Shown here in pieces: positions 55,786 to 64,000 of a stretch of DNA of 64,000 nt (position 1 is its first letter; every line of letters starts with the position of its first letter). A program made the translations under genes and the position numbers. Under the pieces are notes generated by a model. It was given only the letters and a program-made list of their open reading frames with translations. It was not told the DNA's origin and ran no database searches. Source of the DNA: Breviolum minutum Mf 1.05b.01 (taxonomy: Eukaryota > Sar > Dinophyceae > Suessiales > Symbiodiniaceae); the NCBI GenBank assembly GCA_000507305.1, contig DF241692.1, positions 1,532-65,531 on the forward strand, given 5' to 3'.

Positions 55786-56950
55786 GCACTCGTCATGACA
55801 CAGAAGCAATCTTCCAGTTCTTCCATAACGTCCTCTCGGCCCAGCAGCTCACAATCAACTGGACCATCGTAATGCCAAGACACCGCACTGCCCACACCTC
55901 TGAGCGCCTGAGGATGACCTCGTCAGGGTCCTGCCACGCACCAGCTACCCTACTCTCCCGACCTGGATCGACAATCTCGTCACGAAAATTAACCACTTAG
56001 TGCAGCTGCTCACCAACGCGGACGACTTACCCCGCTCGGCTCATGGTTGGGTCTTCTTACGTGCTTTGCGCAGATACGACGGCCCAGCTGTCCCTGGAAA
56101 CCAAGACCCCCAAACAAACCAAATCGTACATTCCCACCCTTTCTCCCTCACCTCCCACAATTCCGCCATCGATTTCACGGAGAAAGTCCTAGGGGGTATG
56201 GCCGCTTGTGATCGTCGCAAGCGTCTCACCCTTGGCGAAGCTATCGACCACAACAATAAGGCTTCCATCGTAGTGGCATTAACTTCCCAACTCCCCAAAC
56301 GCATCTTAATTTCAATCCACCAACCCGTTCCTAGAGCACACCTCAACACGGTGGATCCAATCCCACTTGCTGCCCTTCCCCCCTTTGGTGTCTATTATTG
56401 CGACTGGGTGTACACTCTTCCCGGGCTACTGACCCCCGCCAATGTCCCTGCCCACCTCATCCCTGCACTCGCCTCTCCTAACACCGACATTATCAATCGA
56501 AAAATCACCTGGACTCTTCGGTTCCCCTTGCCGGCCCCGGCGGAAGGCGATCCGCAAAATCATCGCTTCGCGGACCTGGCACTTCACGCCTCCGGCCACC
56601 GCAGTGCAGCGGCGCTTCGCAATGCCCTTCAACTAGCCACCACCACAGCCCCACCAGACCATGAGCCATCCAATGCTCGCTTCATCCGCCTCCCTGACCC
56701 AACTAACGGTCACAACAACGCCATACAAAGCCCAGCCGCTCCTCCGCTGCTATCATTCGATGGCTCCGCGGGGGAGCTACTCGTGTCTCATCACGCCTCT
56801 TCCCGGACGCCTCTACCCGCCCATACTGCCCGGAAGCACTGTTCCTGTTTTTCAGCGGCAAACTCAGCCTTCCCCTATGCGCCCGGCTCATCGCCCGACA
56901 CCAAGAGGACCAACCGGAGGTTTTGTTGGACAATGCTGCGCTCGTTGTAA
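55770..56950 (+). pseudogene. Helicase-element copy C: C-terminal region
   Basis: Frames 55770-56000 and 56000-56950. YYCDWVYTLPGLLTPANVPAHL parallels the CYADTLQVWFPAHWAP block of copies A and B. The end is Arg/Ser/Pro-rich and stops at 56950. Copies B and C converge tail to tail with about 780 bases between their stops. Confidence 0.6.
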
Positions 56951-56984
56951 CAACTGTGGCAGTCATGAAATTATGCTAAACTAG

Positions 56985-57731
56985 TCATCGGTTGATAACT
57001 CGATCGCACAGATTGGTCAGGGATCAAAAAGAACCAAACAACAGCAAACAAAACCCCCCCCAACAACCAAACACCAACCAACAACACATGACCAATCTAT
57101 GAAGGGTGAAACAGGTGAAACGTGTTCGCTCTCACTACCTGGCGCATAGCTCAATACCCCGGCTCTCACAACTTCTTCAGCAGCTAGTAGTATACCATAC
57201 TTCCGTTCATTCGGATCAGGTGGCCCAGCATTGCCAGGATGTGCATAAAGAGAGTCACCCAAGCAGAAATGTTCCTGGAAATCACGGCCAGTATCAAGGA
57301 AATCAAGTAAGCCATGCATTGCCAGTACTCATGTCAATGCCATCAGTGAGAACCCCACTGATTCTGGAAGGGCCAGGATTGTAATTGAATGTTCTTGCCT
57401 CCTTCCACGGCGAGTGAATGAGTGTCAGACAGAGTAAACGCACTAGCAATGTAAATTGAGAAGCCTTGCGTGCCAATCTGGTGGCGCCCACAAGCACATC
57501 ATCCAACAAAAGCAGAAGTGCTTGAACAGGAGCTATCCAAGCACTCCAGCTTCCAGGAATGAATGAGTGTCAGACAGCGCAACGCAACCCTCTTCAAGTA
57601 CAGTAGGCCACCAGAAGGGGTGACCAATGTAAGTACAACCACTGGTTGGAAGCACGACCCTGACGTATCATCAGGCCACCAATAGACGTGTCATGCACCA
57701 GTGCACGCAGCATGGAGCCATGCTGCCTTGG
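56985..57731. other. Spacer between convergent copies C and B
   Basis: No gene recognised. GAATGAGTGTCAGACAG occurs twice (57415-57431 and 57562-57578). A C-run with CAACCAAACACC simple sequence lies at about 57050-57085. It may hold the 3' untranslated parts of both copies. Confidence 0.4.
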
Positions 57732-58361
57732 CTACCCTACCAGGGCATTGTCCTCACCCTGCTTCCTTTTCTTCCGTCCCCTCATAAATGCATCAAGCGG
57801 AGTGCGAGTATATGGAGGGGATATGACTTGCTCTTCCTCGCCAATTTGGTCATACATGGCACGAGTAAGCTCCTTTTCACCAGGAAACACCAATGGTGGG
57901 CCAGGTCTACATGACTGCCAAATAAGGTCATGTGCAACATTCCAAGCTTGCCATGCTATAGTGTCGTTGTCAGTACGCAAGGCCTCTTTCATGTCATCTC
58001 CCGGCCGTTTGGACTTGTTTGTGAAGAGCCTCTCTTTGAGATCAGCAGGTGAATACCAGCCAGGTCCCCTCGCCACAAGCTGGCTCTGCAAGAGCCGCCA
58101 TTGTGGATCAAGATCACCCCACATGGTTTTGACATCATACTTCTTCCTCAGATCATGAAAGTCATAGCCAGCAACCTTACGTAGATTATCAGCCCCCATC
58201 CGAGAGACCTCCGGCCACACCGTTGGTAAGCCATAGACCCCAGCGTACCAGTCCTCTAAAGACAGATCATTGGGAAGAAAAACTGAAAGTTGCACCTTCT
58301 CCGCGTTAGTAATCCCCCAGGGGGGCAGCACCTTTCTGCCTGAAGACCCCAGTGATGACAC
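57732..58361 (-). CDS. Helicase-element copy B: C-terminal region
   Basis: A 209-codon frame: VQLSVFLPNDLSLEDWYAG, then WPEVSRMGADNL and LKERLFTNKSKRPGDD, homologous to 36490-35990 of copy A1 throughout. The end is basic (RGRKKRKQGED). It is joined to the upstream frame within GCTGCCCCCCTGGGGG at about 58315, so one base of homopolymer separates the two. Not a known domain; conserved in all three copies, hence probably needed by the family. Confidence 0.7.
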   Translation of the reverse strand: MSSLGSSGRKVLPPWGITNAEKVQLSVFLPNDLSLEDWYAGVYGLPTVWPEVSRMGADNLRKVAGYDFHDLRKKYDVKTMWGDLDPQWRLLQSQLVARGPGWYSPADLKERLFTNKSKRPGDDMKEALRTDNDTIAWQAWNVAHDLIWQSCRPGPPLVFPGEKELTRAMYDQIGEEEQVISPPYTRTPLDAFMRGRKKRKQGEDNALVG

Positions 58362-60276
58362 CTTGTTTCAACGTAGGTAAAGCTGCGAGGTATTGCTCTA
58401 CTGGCAACTGTATCCAGTCAACTTTAATGGTGCCTGTTAGCAGCGGGATGTTGCTCTCCCAGGGGCCATCCCGATAATTGCCGACCTTGAACTGCATACG
58501 TCGGTTAGCCCGAGCCTCCTGCCATTGCTTGGGAATGTCAGCTGGAGCCACTTCCTCGTCCATCCAAGACGAGTTCGCTGCACGGTAACTATCCTCCTTC
58601 TTTTGCAGCTGTTGCAACACCACTGGAGCCCAGTGGGCAGGAAACCAGACCTGTAAGGTATCCGCATAACAGGTACCTCCAATCCAGTCACTGAAGCTCG
58701 TGCCAGAAGCCGACGGCCTCCACCGTTTGGGTGGTTTGGGATACGCAGTAACCCGTGCCAAGCCACTGCTGGGTCGTTTTCTTTCACATTCCCTGGTAGC
58801 ATTGCTTCGGGGCGATGAGTGCAGTACCCAGTAATTGGAGCAAAGTAGATGCACCGTACTGTTATTGTACAGCTTCTTGGTCTCATGTGTCAGAACCGCT
58901 CTGAGAATGGCGGCAACCTCTTTGGCCAAGTAGACAGCCAGCTTCATGGTCAGACATTTCGCCACCTCGTGAAGGGAGGCAAGTGATTCAGAGGGAGTAG
59001 TACGTGTGGCTTGAACTTCCCAGCAGCATCCCGCTAGCACGCGGTCGAGGTGATCCACACATGTCTGCAGCGAGAAAGATAACCTTGCCAATGGCCATCT
59101 CTTTGGAACCATCTCCAATTTCAGGAGCTTGCTGTACTTAGCCCCAATAAGATCTTCTTTGCCAGTGAAGTCTTTACCCACCGCAGCATAAGCAAGTTGC
59201 ATGAGCTCATACTGTTCTGCATCAGCCACCAGCGAAGACGGAGGGTCATTCTGTTCCGAGTCACTTGCACTTTCACTTCCGTCAGAGTCACTGGCATCAC
59301 CTTCCGACATGTCCTGTTGAGGCGCAGGATCCTCTTCATGTGCTGCTAGCTGGATTACATCTGCCGAGACTTTAGTCCGGTCAGTTGCCCGAGCCACATG
59401 GTTGACTCGATGTTCTTGATGGGCACCAAGCCTAATACGCAACACCCCATCTCTGGTAATATGCAAGTCAGGCATCAGTTCATTTTCTCGCAAGCCAAAC
59501 AAGCGCAGAGCTTCCCGACGGACACTGATCTGAGACTCTAATGCGAATGAATCATAGAAATGTTCCATACCTAATGGGCGAAAAAACTCTTGATTCAGAG
59601 GAAGCGTGTCGTTTGTGGAGGTGTCCAAAAGAACATATGAATGCCCGTCCCTTTGAGGCCAAACAAGGTAACTCGGACATTCGGAACCATCTAGAGCATA
59701 TCCATATGCAAATCGACGGCACCGAAGTGGCGGCTCTGGGCCATCTGGCCTGAATGGGCTCACCCGGTGTGTGTCAGCACAATGAGAAATGTACCAAAGC
59801 TGATCAGTGATTTCCTTAGCTCGGGCAGTGTTGTACTTCCAAGGCCGCCACAAGTCCACAACAATGAGGTGTAAACGCCGAACCTTGTAGGAGTGTGTGA
59901 CATAATCTTGCAGTGCCTCCACAATTGCCGGGGGAGGGAAATGCGGACCAGTCAGACAGCAATTCTGTTGGAGCATGTGGATGAAAGTTTCATCTGGCGG
60001 TGAACGGGAGAGTTCGCCATCATGAAGATAAAAATGGGCTTGGCCCTCCCAGACATGCCCAGCACCATACATGAGTGTACCTATAACTGTAGCTGCTCCC
60101 AATAGGCCTTTCACGTCAAGGGGACCCATGATGAGACAGAGTGACCTCGCTCTGGTGATGGCAACAGTCGCTCTAGCATATGCTTCCTCCAGCTGCACCA
60201 TTTGTTCATCCTCTGAGAGCAGTCGAAATGACTTCTTGCGACCTCCTGTCAGAAACCCCCACTTTAGTTTGGGCAA
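58306..60276 (-). CDS. Helicase-element copy B: helicase motif VI and unknown domain
   Basis: 656 codons. EEAYARATVAITRARSLCL near residue 35 is motif VI of a superfamily 1 helicase, with the arginine that contacts ATP. Next come a region with RRLHLIVVDLWRPWKYN, the hallmark RRFAYGYALDGSECPSYLV, an acidic Ser/Asp linker (about 310-350), a helical part and DTLQVWFPAHWAPVV. The blocks after motif VI match no domain I know but recur in copies A and C. The frame is offset by one G in GTGGGGGTT (about 60272) from the motor ORF. It would be translated as one protein of about 1600 residues or more if the homopolymer indels are corrected. Confidence 0.8.
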   Translation of the reverse strand: MPKLKWGFLTGGRKKSFRLLSEDEQMVQLEEAYARATVAITRARSLCLIMGPLDVKGLLGAATVIGTLMYGAGHVWEGQAHFYLHDGELSRSPPDETFIHMLQQNCCLTGPHFPPPAIVEALQDYVTHSYKVRRLHLIVVDLWRPWKYNTARAKEITDQLWYISHCADTHRVSPFRPDGPEPPLRCRRFAYGYALDGSECPSYLVWPQRDGHSYVLLDTSTNDTLPLNQEFFRPLGMEHFYDSFALESQISVRREALRLFGLRENELMPDLHITRDGVLRIRLGAHQEHRVNHVARATDRTKVSADVIQLAAHEEDPAPQQDMSEGDASDSDGSESASDSEQNDPPSSLVADAEQYELMQLAYAAVGKDFTGKEDLIGAKYSKLLKLEMVPKRWPLARLSFSLQTCVDHLDRVLAGCCWEVQATRTTPSESLASLHEVAKCLTMKLAVYLAKEVAAILRAVLTHETKKLYNNSTVHLLCSNYWVLHSSPRSNATRECERKRPSSGLARVTAYPKPPKRWRPSASGTSFSDWIGGTCYADTLQVWFPAHWAPVVLQQLQKKEDSYRAANSSWMDEEVAPADIPKQWQEARANRRMQFKVGNYRDGPWESNIPLLTGTIKVDWIQLPVEQYLAALPTLKQGVITGVFRQKGAAPLGDY

Positions 60277-62278
60277 GGAGGACCGTATGGGCCGTCATTC
60301 CAGCGCAAGTGGTGACCCCTCTGGAAACAATGGAGTCATTAGAAGAGGATACCCAACTGCTGGCACGGAATAGATTGGTCATATCATTGCGGTTATGCAG
60401 CACCGCTAGGTTAGACTTAGCGTCAGGCTGAAAATCACAACGTTCCAATAGCCAGTCTACCACAGCCCCAATGTCTTCAACAGCATGTATGTTGGCACGT
60501 GGAACATCCCAGAAAATAGGAAGAAAGCCACCTGGCAGCGGACTTTCCTGTTGGACGTACTTGCCAAACTTCCACTGTGCGCCATTGTAGGTGACCAGTT
60601 CTGGGTATCTTACGCCAACTACCGTTTGATACGTAACCTGAGAGACCCTTGCACTGCTCGACAGCACCAATTCCCATTTTTGGCGACCAGATACTCCGCC
60701 TACTTCAGCAAAGGATGTGGCCAGCATGCTAGGAAGGCCTTCTCTTTCGCCCCGTAGACCCATCCACAAGATGACATAGGCAGCACGCTGTATCTCTGTA
60801 AATAGACATGGAGGGGAATCTCCGAAGTGCTCATGCCAAAACTGCCCAACTGCAGGATCTATGGCAGAGGAGCCACCTATCAGGAGTTGTCGCAGCTTCC
60901 ATGCAAATGACTCCTTGGGGCAATCCAGGTAACGCAGCACTATCTTCTCAAAATCATGGGCTTGGACATACTGAGTTTGGCCACGAAGAGCCAATGGGCG
61001 TTTTGTGAGTTTCTTTCTAAATGCTTTAGCCTCCTGACTCTTTTTCAGTCCGCCTGGAGTTTGTCTGTGGTCACCAGACCACACCTCCAAACAGGTAGCT
61101 GGAGTTCTTGCTACCGTGGCAGCCTCTTCCATATTGCCGTATTGTTGGCCCTCATCCTCGAGGAAGAGATCAATGCTACCCATCCAGTCAGCCACTGGGC
61201 TAAATTGCTGACTACATTCTTGTTGAAACCCGCCTCCGCATCCGATGTCCAGTGGGGTGTATGAGCCCTTGCGGTTCTGTTCATAATACCCAACCAGGCG
61301 CCCCATCTTTTCTTGGATGTAATCAGGCATCTGCAAGGACACCAGGTGCTCAGCAACGGCATGGGCTGCAATATTTTCCTTGGTGAGAACCATCAGCTTC
61401 AAGCTGGGGTCAAAGACCAACAATCCAGCCAGCAACACTGCAGCAGATCGTGTTTTACCAGCGCCAAAGACACCACTGATGGCCAAGCCGGTACGCCCTT
61501 CACACAAGGCAAGTACAATAGCACTTAACGTAGCCAGGACATGTCCATCTTCAAGGCGGAGAAGTGGCCGGATGGCAGCATGTAAAGCAACCTGTGCCGC
61601 ATTTTCACATTGAACACTATCAATACCAACGGCGAACCAAAGCAATTTAAGAGCTGCCGTGTAGAGCTTCTGCCGCTGGCGCGGTCCATTGGGATGAAGC
61701 CTGTCAGTGCACTGGAGTCCACAGCACAACCGCAGTCTTTCTCGAGGCATGCGGAGAAAGACCTCTAGCTCCTGGGCACTTTTAGTATCTCCAATGTGGT
61801 AGATATTCTGAAATACAAAGGAGTGCTTTTCATTTTCATCACTCCCCTGCAAATGGCGCACCTCTCCATAAGGAATTTCAGAGCACTTGTCCAGAGCAGC
61901 ACTGCAGTAGGTACGCGCCAACCGTTCAGGTAACCACGCGAAGTAGGTACGAATTGGCGATACATATTTCCAAAACTTGTGCTGTCCTTGCCATTGCTTG
62001 TTTGTGTGTAGATCGGCGGAAAGAGCAATCAGTACACATTGGAAGTGGCCAACTCCACTCCGAAAACTGATGAGGACTGTATTACCTGAGCGCAACCCCA
62101 TTTGAATACGCTGCTTATCATATGGGGGTCCAGCCTCACTTTCAAACGAAGCAGTAGTTCGATTAGGAAGCAAGGCAGTGGCCAACAGCAAGAGTGGTTT
62201 ATGATCCCAGGCAATTGCGCTGTAAAAAATCAGCCATGAGGCGGCACACTTCCTCAGTGGGGCACGTGGTTCCCCCAA
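60206..62278 (-). CDS. Helicase-element copy B: UPF1-like SF1 helicase motor
   Basis: 690 codons. Walker A ISGVFGAGKTRSAAVLL (about 267-283), Ia MVLTKENIAAHA (296-307), II DLFLEDEGQQYGN (370-382), III VWSGDHRQTPGG (399-410), IV LAVLHNRND, V near the end (GMTAHTVLLAQTK). DEGQQ with GDxRQ places it near UPF1-like superfamily 1 enzymes, which unwind nucleic acid using ATP, and apart from Pif1-type helicases. The N-terminal 260 residues are a conserved unknown region. There are no introns over more than 2 kb, unlike host genes here. The true start is upstream in another frame: GATTTTTTACAGC at about 62225 links it to the 62609 frame. Confidence 0.9.
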   Translation of the reverse strand: MGEPRAPLRKCAASWLIFYSAIAWDHKPLLLLATALLPNRTTASFESEAGPPYDKQRIQMGLRSGNTVLISFRSGVGHFQCVLIALSADLHTNKQWQGQHKFWKYVSPIRTYFAWLPERLARTYCSAALDKCSEIPYGEVRHLQGSDENEKHSFVFQNIYHIGDTKSAQELEVFLRMPRERLRLCCGLQCTDRLHPNGPRQRQKLYTAALKLLWFAVGIDSVQCENAAQVALHAAIRPLLRLEDGHVLATLSAIVLALCEGRTGLAISGVFGAGKTRSAAVLLAGLLVFDPSLKLMVLTKENIAAHAVAEHLVSLQMPDYIQEKMGRLVGYYEQNRKGSYTPLDIGCGGGFQQECSQQFSPVADWMGSIDLFLEDEGQQYGNMEEAATVARTPATCLEVWSGDHRQTPGGLKKSQEAKAFRKKLTKRPLALRGQTQYVQAHDFEKIVLRYLDCPKESFAWKLRQLLIGGSSAIDPAVGQFWHEHFGDSPPCLFTEIQRAAYVILWMGLRGEREGLPSMLATSFAEVGGVSGRQKWELVLSSSARVSQVTYQTVVGVRYPELVTYNGAQWKFGKYVQQESPLPGGFLPIFWDVPRANIHAVEDIGAVVDWLLERCDFQPDAKSNLAVLHNRNDMTNLFRASSWVSSSNDSIVSRGVTTCAGMTAHTVLLAQTKVGVSDRRSQEVISTALRG

Positions 62279-62609
62279 AGGTAATTTCCCTAATTAGCGC
62301 GTCCCTGACCGCATCCCAGGAGATCTCCGCACTGGAAGTAACTCCGAGTTGTTGGACCCCAATCGCGAGGACCTCATCAGAAGACACAGGGGCTACAGCT
62401 CCAAACAGTACCATCAGCTGGTTTAGCACTTGTTGGACATGGTCCGGCACTTCACAAGACACCCAGGAGACCAACCTCAATGGAGCAATGTCTCGAGCTT
62501 GGGGAGGGGCAACATCAGAGAATCGACTGGAGGAGCTGATATAGCGGATATCTCCCATGTGGCAGACTGATGTCAATCCAATGCCCGTAGGAATGTTCAC
62601 ATGATCCAA
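62199..62609 (-). CDS. Helicase-element copy B: segment before the motor
   Basis: 136 codons (MDHVNIPTGIGLTSV, then FGAVAPVSSDEVLAIGV and CRLMADFLQ). It runs into the motor frame at a T-run (LMADFLQ then FYSAIAWDHK). It contains no motif I know and links the hydrolase-like part to the helicase. Confidence 0.6.
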   Translation of the reverse strand: MDHVNIPTGIGLTSVCHMGDIRYISSSSRFSDVAPPQARDIAPLRLVSWVSCEVPDHVQQVLNQLMVLFGAVAPVSSDEVLAIGVQQLGVTSSAEISWDAVRDALIREITFGGTTCPTEEVCRLMADFLQRNCLGS

Positions 62610-62796
62610 AAAGCTCCCTCAACTCCTGCGTGGTCCTGTCCACAATGCAGTACTTGCAATTCAGGGAGCTCAGAGTCTTATCATAGGGATGCCACTGACA
62701 AAGCCGATCTGTGGTGAGATGGATCAACATGAGACGGTCACCATGTTCAGGCAATATTCCATGTAGCAATGCCGGGGGACAGGAGATGCCTCCCAA
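62515..62796 (-). CDS. Helicase-element copy B: putative hydrolase C-terminal half
   Basis: 93 codons: VGGILGGISCPPALLH style start, MLIHLTTDRLCQWHP (possible acid residue), then CEHSYGHWIDISLPHG, where GHW resembles the catalytic His region of alpha/beta hydrolases. It follows the nucleophile-elbow frame after a one-base shift at 62805. The enzyme assignment rests on motif spacing only. Confidence 0.5.
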   Translation of the reverse strand: MGGISCPPALLHGILPEHGDRLMLIHLTTDRLCQWHPYDKTLSSLNCKYCIVDRTTQELRELFGSCEHSYGHWIDISLPHGRYPLYQLLQSIL

Positions 62797-62804
62797 AATG
62801 CCTC

Positions 62805-62987
62805 CTACCTGAACATGCCACTATAGGAGCCAGCCGAGAATCCTCTCACATAGACTTCAGCAGGTCGGGGATCAGCCAGGCATCTGCCCAGATACCGGTG
62901 TTTACGTGCACCGAGTAACAAATCAAGCATCAACTTCATTCCCGCAATCCAAGCAGGATGGGCAAACCGTCTACGGGATTGGGGCAA
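62805..62987 (-). CDS. Helicase-element copy B: putative nucleophile elbow
   Basis: 60 codons: HPAWIAGMKLMLDLLLGAR, then VYVRGFSAGSYSG. G-F-S-A-G flanked by hydrophobic strand residues is the alpha/beta-hydrolase nucleophile elbow (G-x-S-x-G). Copy C keeps the surrounding residues but has Gly for the first Ser. Confidence 0.55.
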   Translation of the reverse strand: MPQSRRRFAHPAWIAGMKLMLDLLLGARKHRYLGRCLADPRPAEVYVRGFSAGSYSGMFR

Positions 62988-63014
62988 TGTGGCACTTGTC
63001 GTACATATGTAGGG

Positions 63015-63666
63015 CTAGCGCCCGTCGAGGGCCAGCACGTACCCATGTGCACTCAGGGAGGCAGCTGTCCAGAAATACATCCCATTCTCTAGCACTGTCA
63101 GTGGCGAGGTAGTGCAGGACAAGAAATTCCTGCATGGCTTTGGAGCCACCAAAGCAACCAGTGTCACCTGATGCGCACCATCCCGGCCAGGAGATTCCAG
63201 CGGAGTCACTGAAGGGCCATAAATTGACTGACTATGTTTGTCCGTATGTAGGCAGATATCATAGTCTTTGAAGCCACCCAAATCATGGCCACCCAGCCCT
63301 GTGCTCAATGCTGACCAGTTGCGGACCCTCCTCTGCAGTGCCCGAAACCTCTGCATCAGCAGGTCTGATGTGCACATGGACCCCACCGTCAGGAAAAGGA
63401 ACAGAGCCTTGAGTAAACCCTACAAGGTCAGCATTATAAGAGCTCCCCTCCGGTGTGACCACGCAAACTTTGCACCCATGCTGTGGAGCTGTTACACACA
63501 CAAACCGAAGGAGTTGGCAGCTGGGAACGCAGAGTGGAACATCATCAAAGTAATCGCGCACTGCATGGATCCAAAGATGATGATTTCTGCACCTGATGGG
63601 AGTTCCACCGAGGAGAATCTGAATCAGAGCAGACACATCGGATGGACCACAACTGTCCACCTGCAA
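63015..63666 (-). CDS. Helicase-element copy B: start of hydrolase-like part
   Basis: Two overlapping frames: 63666-63283 (SCGPSDVSALIQILLGG, VCVVTPEGSSYNADL) and 63386-63015 (TGLGGHDLGGFKDYDICLH, VTLVALVAPKPCRNFL, FWTAASLSAHGYV). They swap near 63330. DCGSVALAFYL of copy C matches GPSDVSALIQIL. The strand-like blocks are compatible with an alpha/beta fold upstream of the nucleophile elbow. Confidence 0.5.
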
Positions 63667-63668
63667 TC

Positions 63669-63999
63669 TCAGTCCAGGAATGTATTCAACTCTTCTTGTT
63701 CGGAAGCTTGTTTAGGTTGGCCCCGGGCAGGTTTCTGGGGTCCGAGGAGCATATCAATGTAGGGTGTGCTGATGTTCAGCTGAAGCCTCTCTGAGGACCA
63801 AGATGGTTTTACCCGCTGCATGTTTGCCAAAGATACTGGCATTATGTTGTAACAACAGTTCATAAGGCGGGTCAATATCATGTTCCATAATACCTTGGAA
63901 TGCAGCACCAGCTTCTGTGTTATGCAGGAGAAAGGCGGAGCCTCGCCCAGCAAGATAATCAGCAACGAAGTTGGCTTCCCTAGGCCTATATTCAGTATA
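63669..63999 (-). CDS. Helicase-element copy B: RNase H-like C-terminus (partial)
   Basis: From the window edge the frame reads YRPREANFVADYLAGRG, then NTEAGAAFQGIMEH and GKHAAGKTILVLREA, and stops at 63754. PREAN--ADYLAG is the final catalytic block of the RNase H domain found at the end of many retroelement polymerases. A second frame continues (LNISTPYIDMLLGPQKPARG) to 63669. The rest of the domain, and any reverse transcriptase, would lie beyond 64000. RNase H motifs are short, so this needs the neighbouring sequence. Confidence 0.55.
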   Translation of the reverse strand, partial: ILNIGLGKPTSLLIILLGEAPPFSCITQKLVLHSKVLWNMILTRLMNCCYNIMPVSLANMQRVKPSWSSERLQLNISTPYIDMLLGPQKPARGQPKQASEQEELNTFLD

Positions 64000-64000
64000 G

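Noticed and set aside
60206-62278. Helitron helicase
   Set aside because: Motifs II and III (DEGQQ, GDHRQ) fit UPF1-like helicases, not Pif1-type, and no Rep nuclease His-x-His or two-Tyr motif is seen in the window.

Overview
The window looks like dinoflagellate nuclear DNA, most likely Symbiodiniaceae. This is inferred from three things. Minus-strand host genes are cut into many exons of 31-108 nt, whose introns start with GC, GA or GT and end in AG followed almost always by G. Microsatellites are abundant. Short inverted-repeat elements carry the GGGTGTTTCC terminus that recurs in Symbiodiniaceae sequence. No prokaryotic signal is present.

Layout. Positions 1-10100 hold repeats, two half-copies of a MITE-like element and no gene I can defend. 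From 10.1 to about 33 kb all recognisable host exons lie on the minus strand, as a unidirectional cluster: the 3' end of an unknown gene (10.1-11.7 kb), a coiled-coil protein (15.6-16.6 kb), the 3' end of an unknown small protein with a VTVEY motif (17.3-19 kb), and a nuclear VCP-like (NVL) AAA-ATPase that I could assemble into 16 phase-consistent exons (32334 to 19927, about 716 residues). One 6.3-kb NVL intron contains a 458-base assembly gap and the last two exons of another gene, apparently a paralogue of the 17-19 kb gene.

The right half (34-64 kb) is dominated by mobile DNA. A Ty1/copia retrotransposon (38646-48577, minus) has 495-bp LTRs differing at only 3 positions, gag-protease-integrase, RT and RNase H in several frames, an unusual C-terminal extension and a separate ORF before the 3' LTR. 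Around it lie three copies of one large, intron-poor protein family. Copy B (57.7-64 kb, minus, running off the window) carries an RNase H-like tail, an alpha/beta-hydrolase-like segment, a UPF1-like superfamily 1 helicase and a conserved C-terminal region. Copy C (48.6-57 kb, plus) is a divergent, heavily frameshifted homologue cut at the copia edge. Copy A (34.3-37 kb, minus) consists of two fragments in non-collinear order. This family, possibly a retroelement with a helicase cargo, is the best candidate here for an undescribed system. Many of its frame breaks, and some in the copia element, sit on homopolymer runs, so sequencing indels must be excluded before calling these copies dead.
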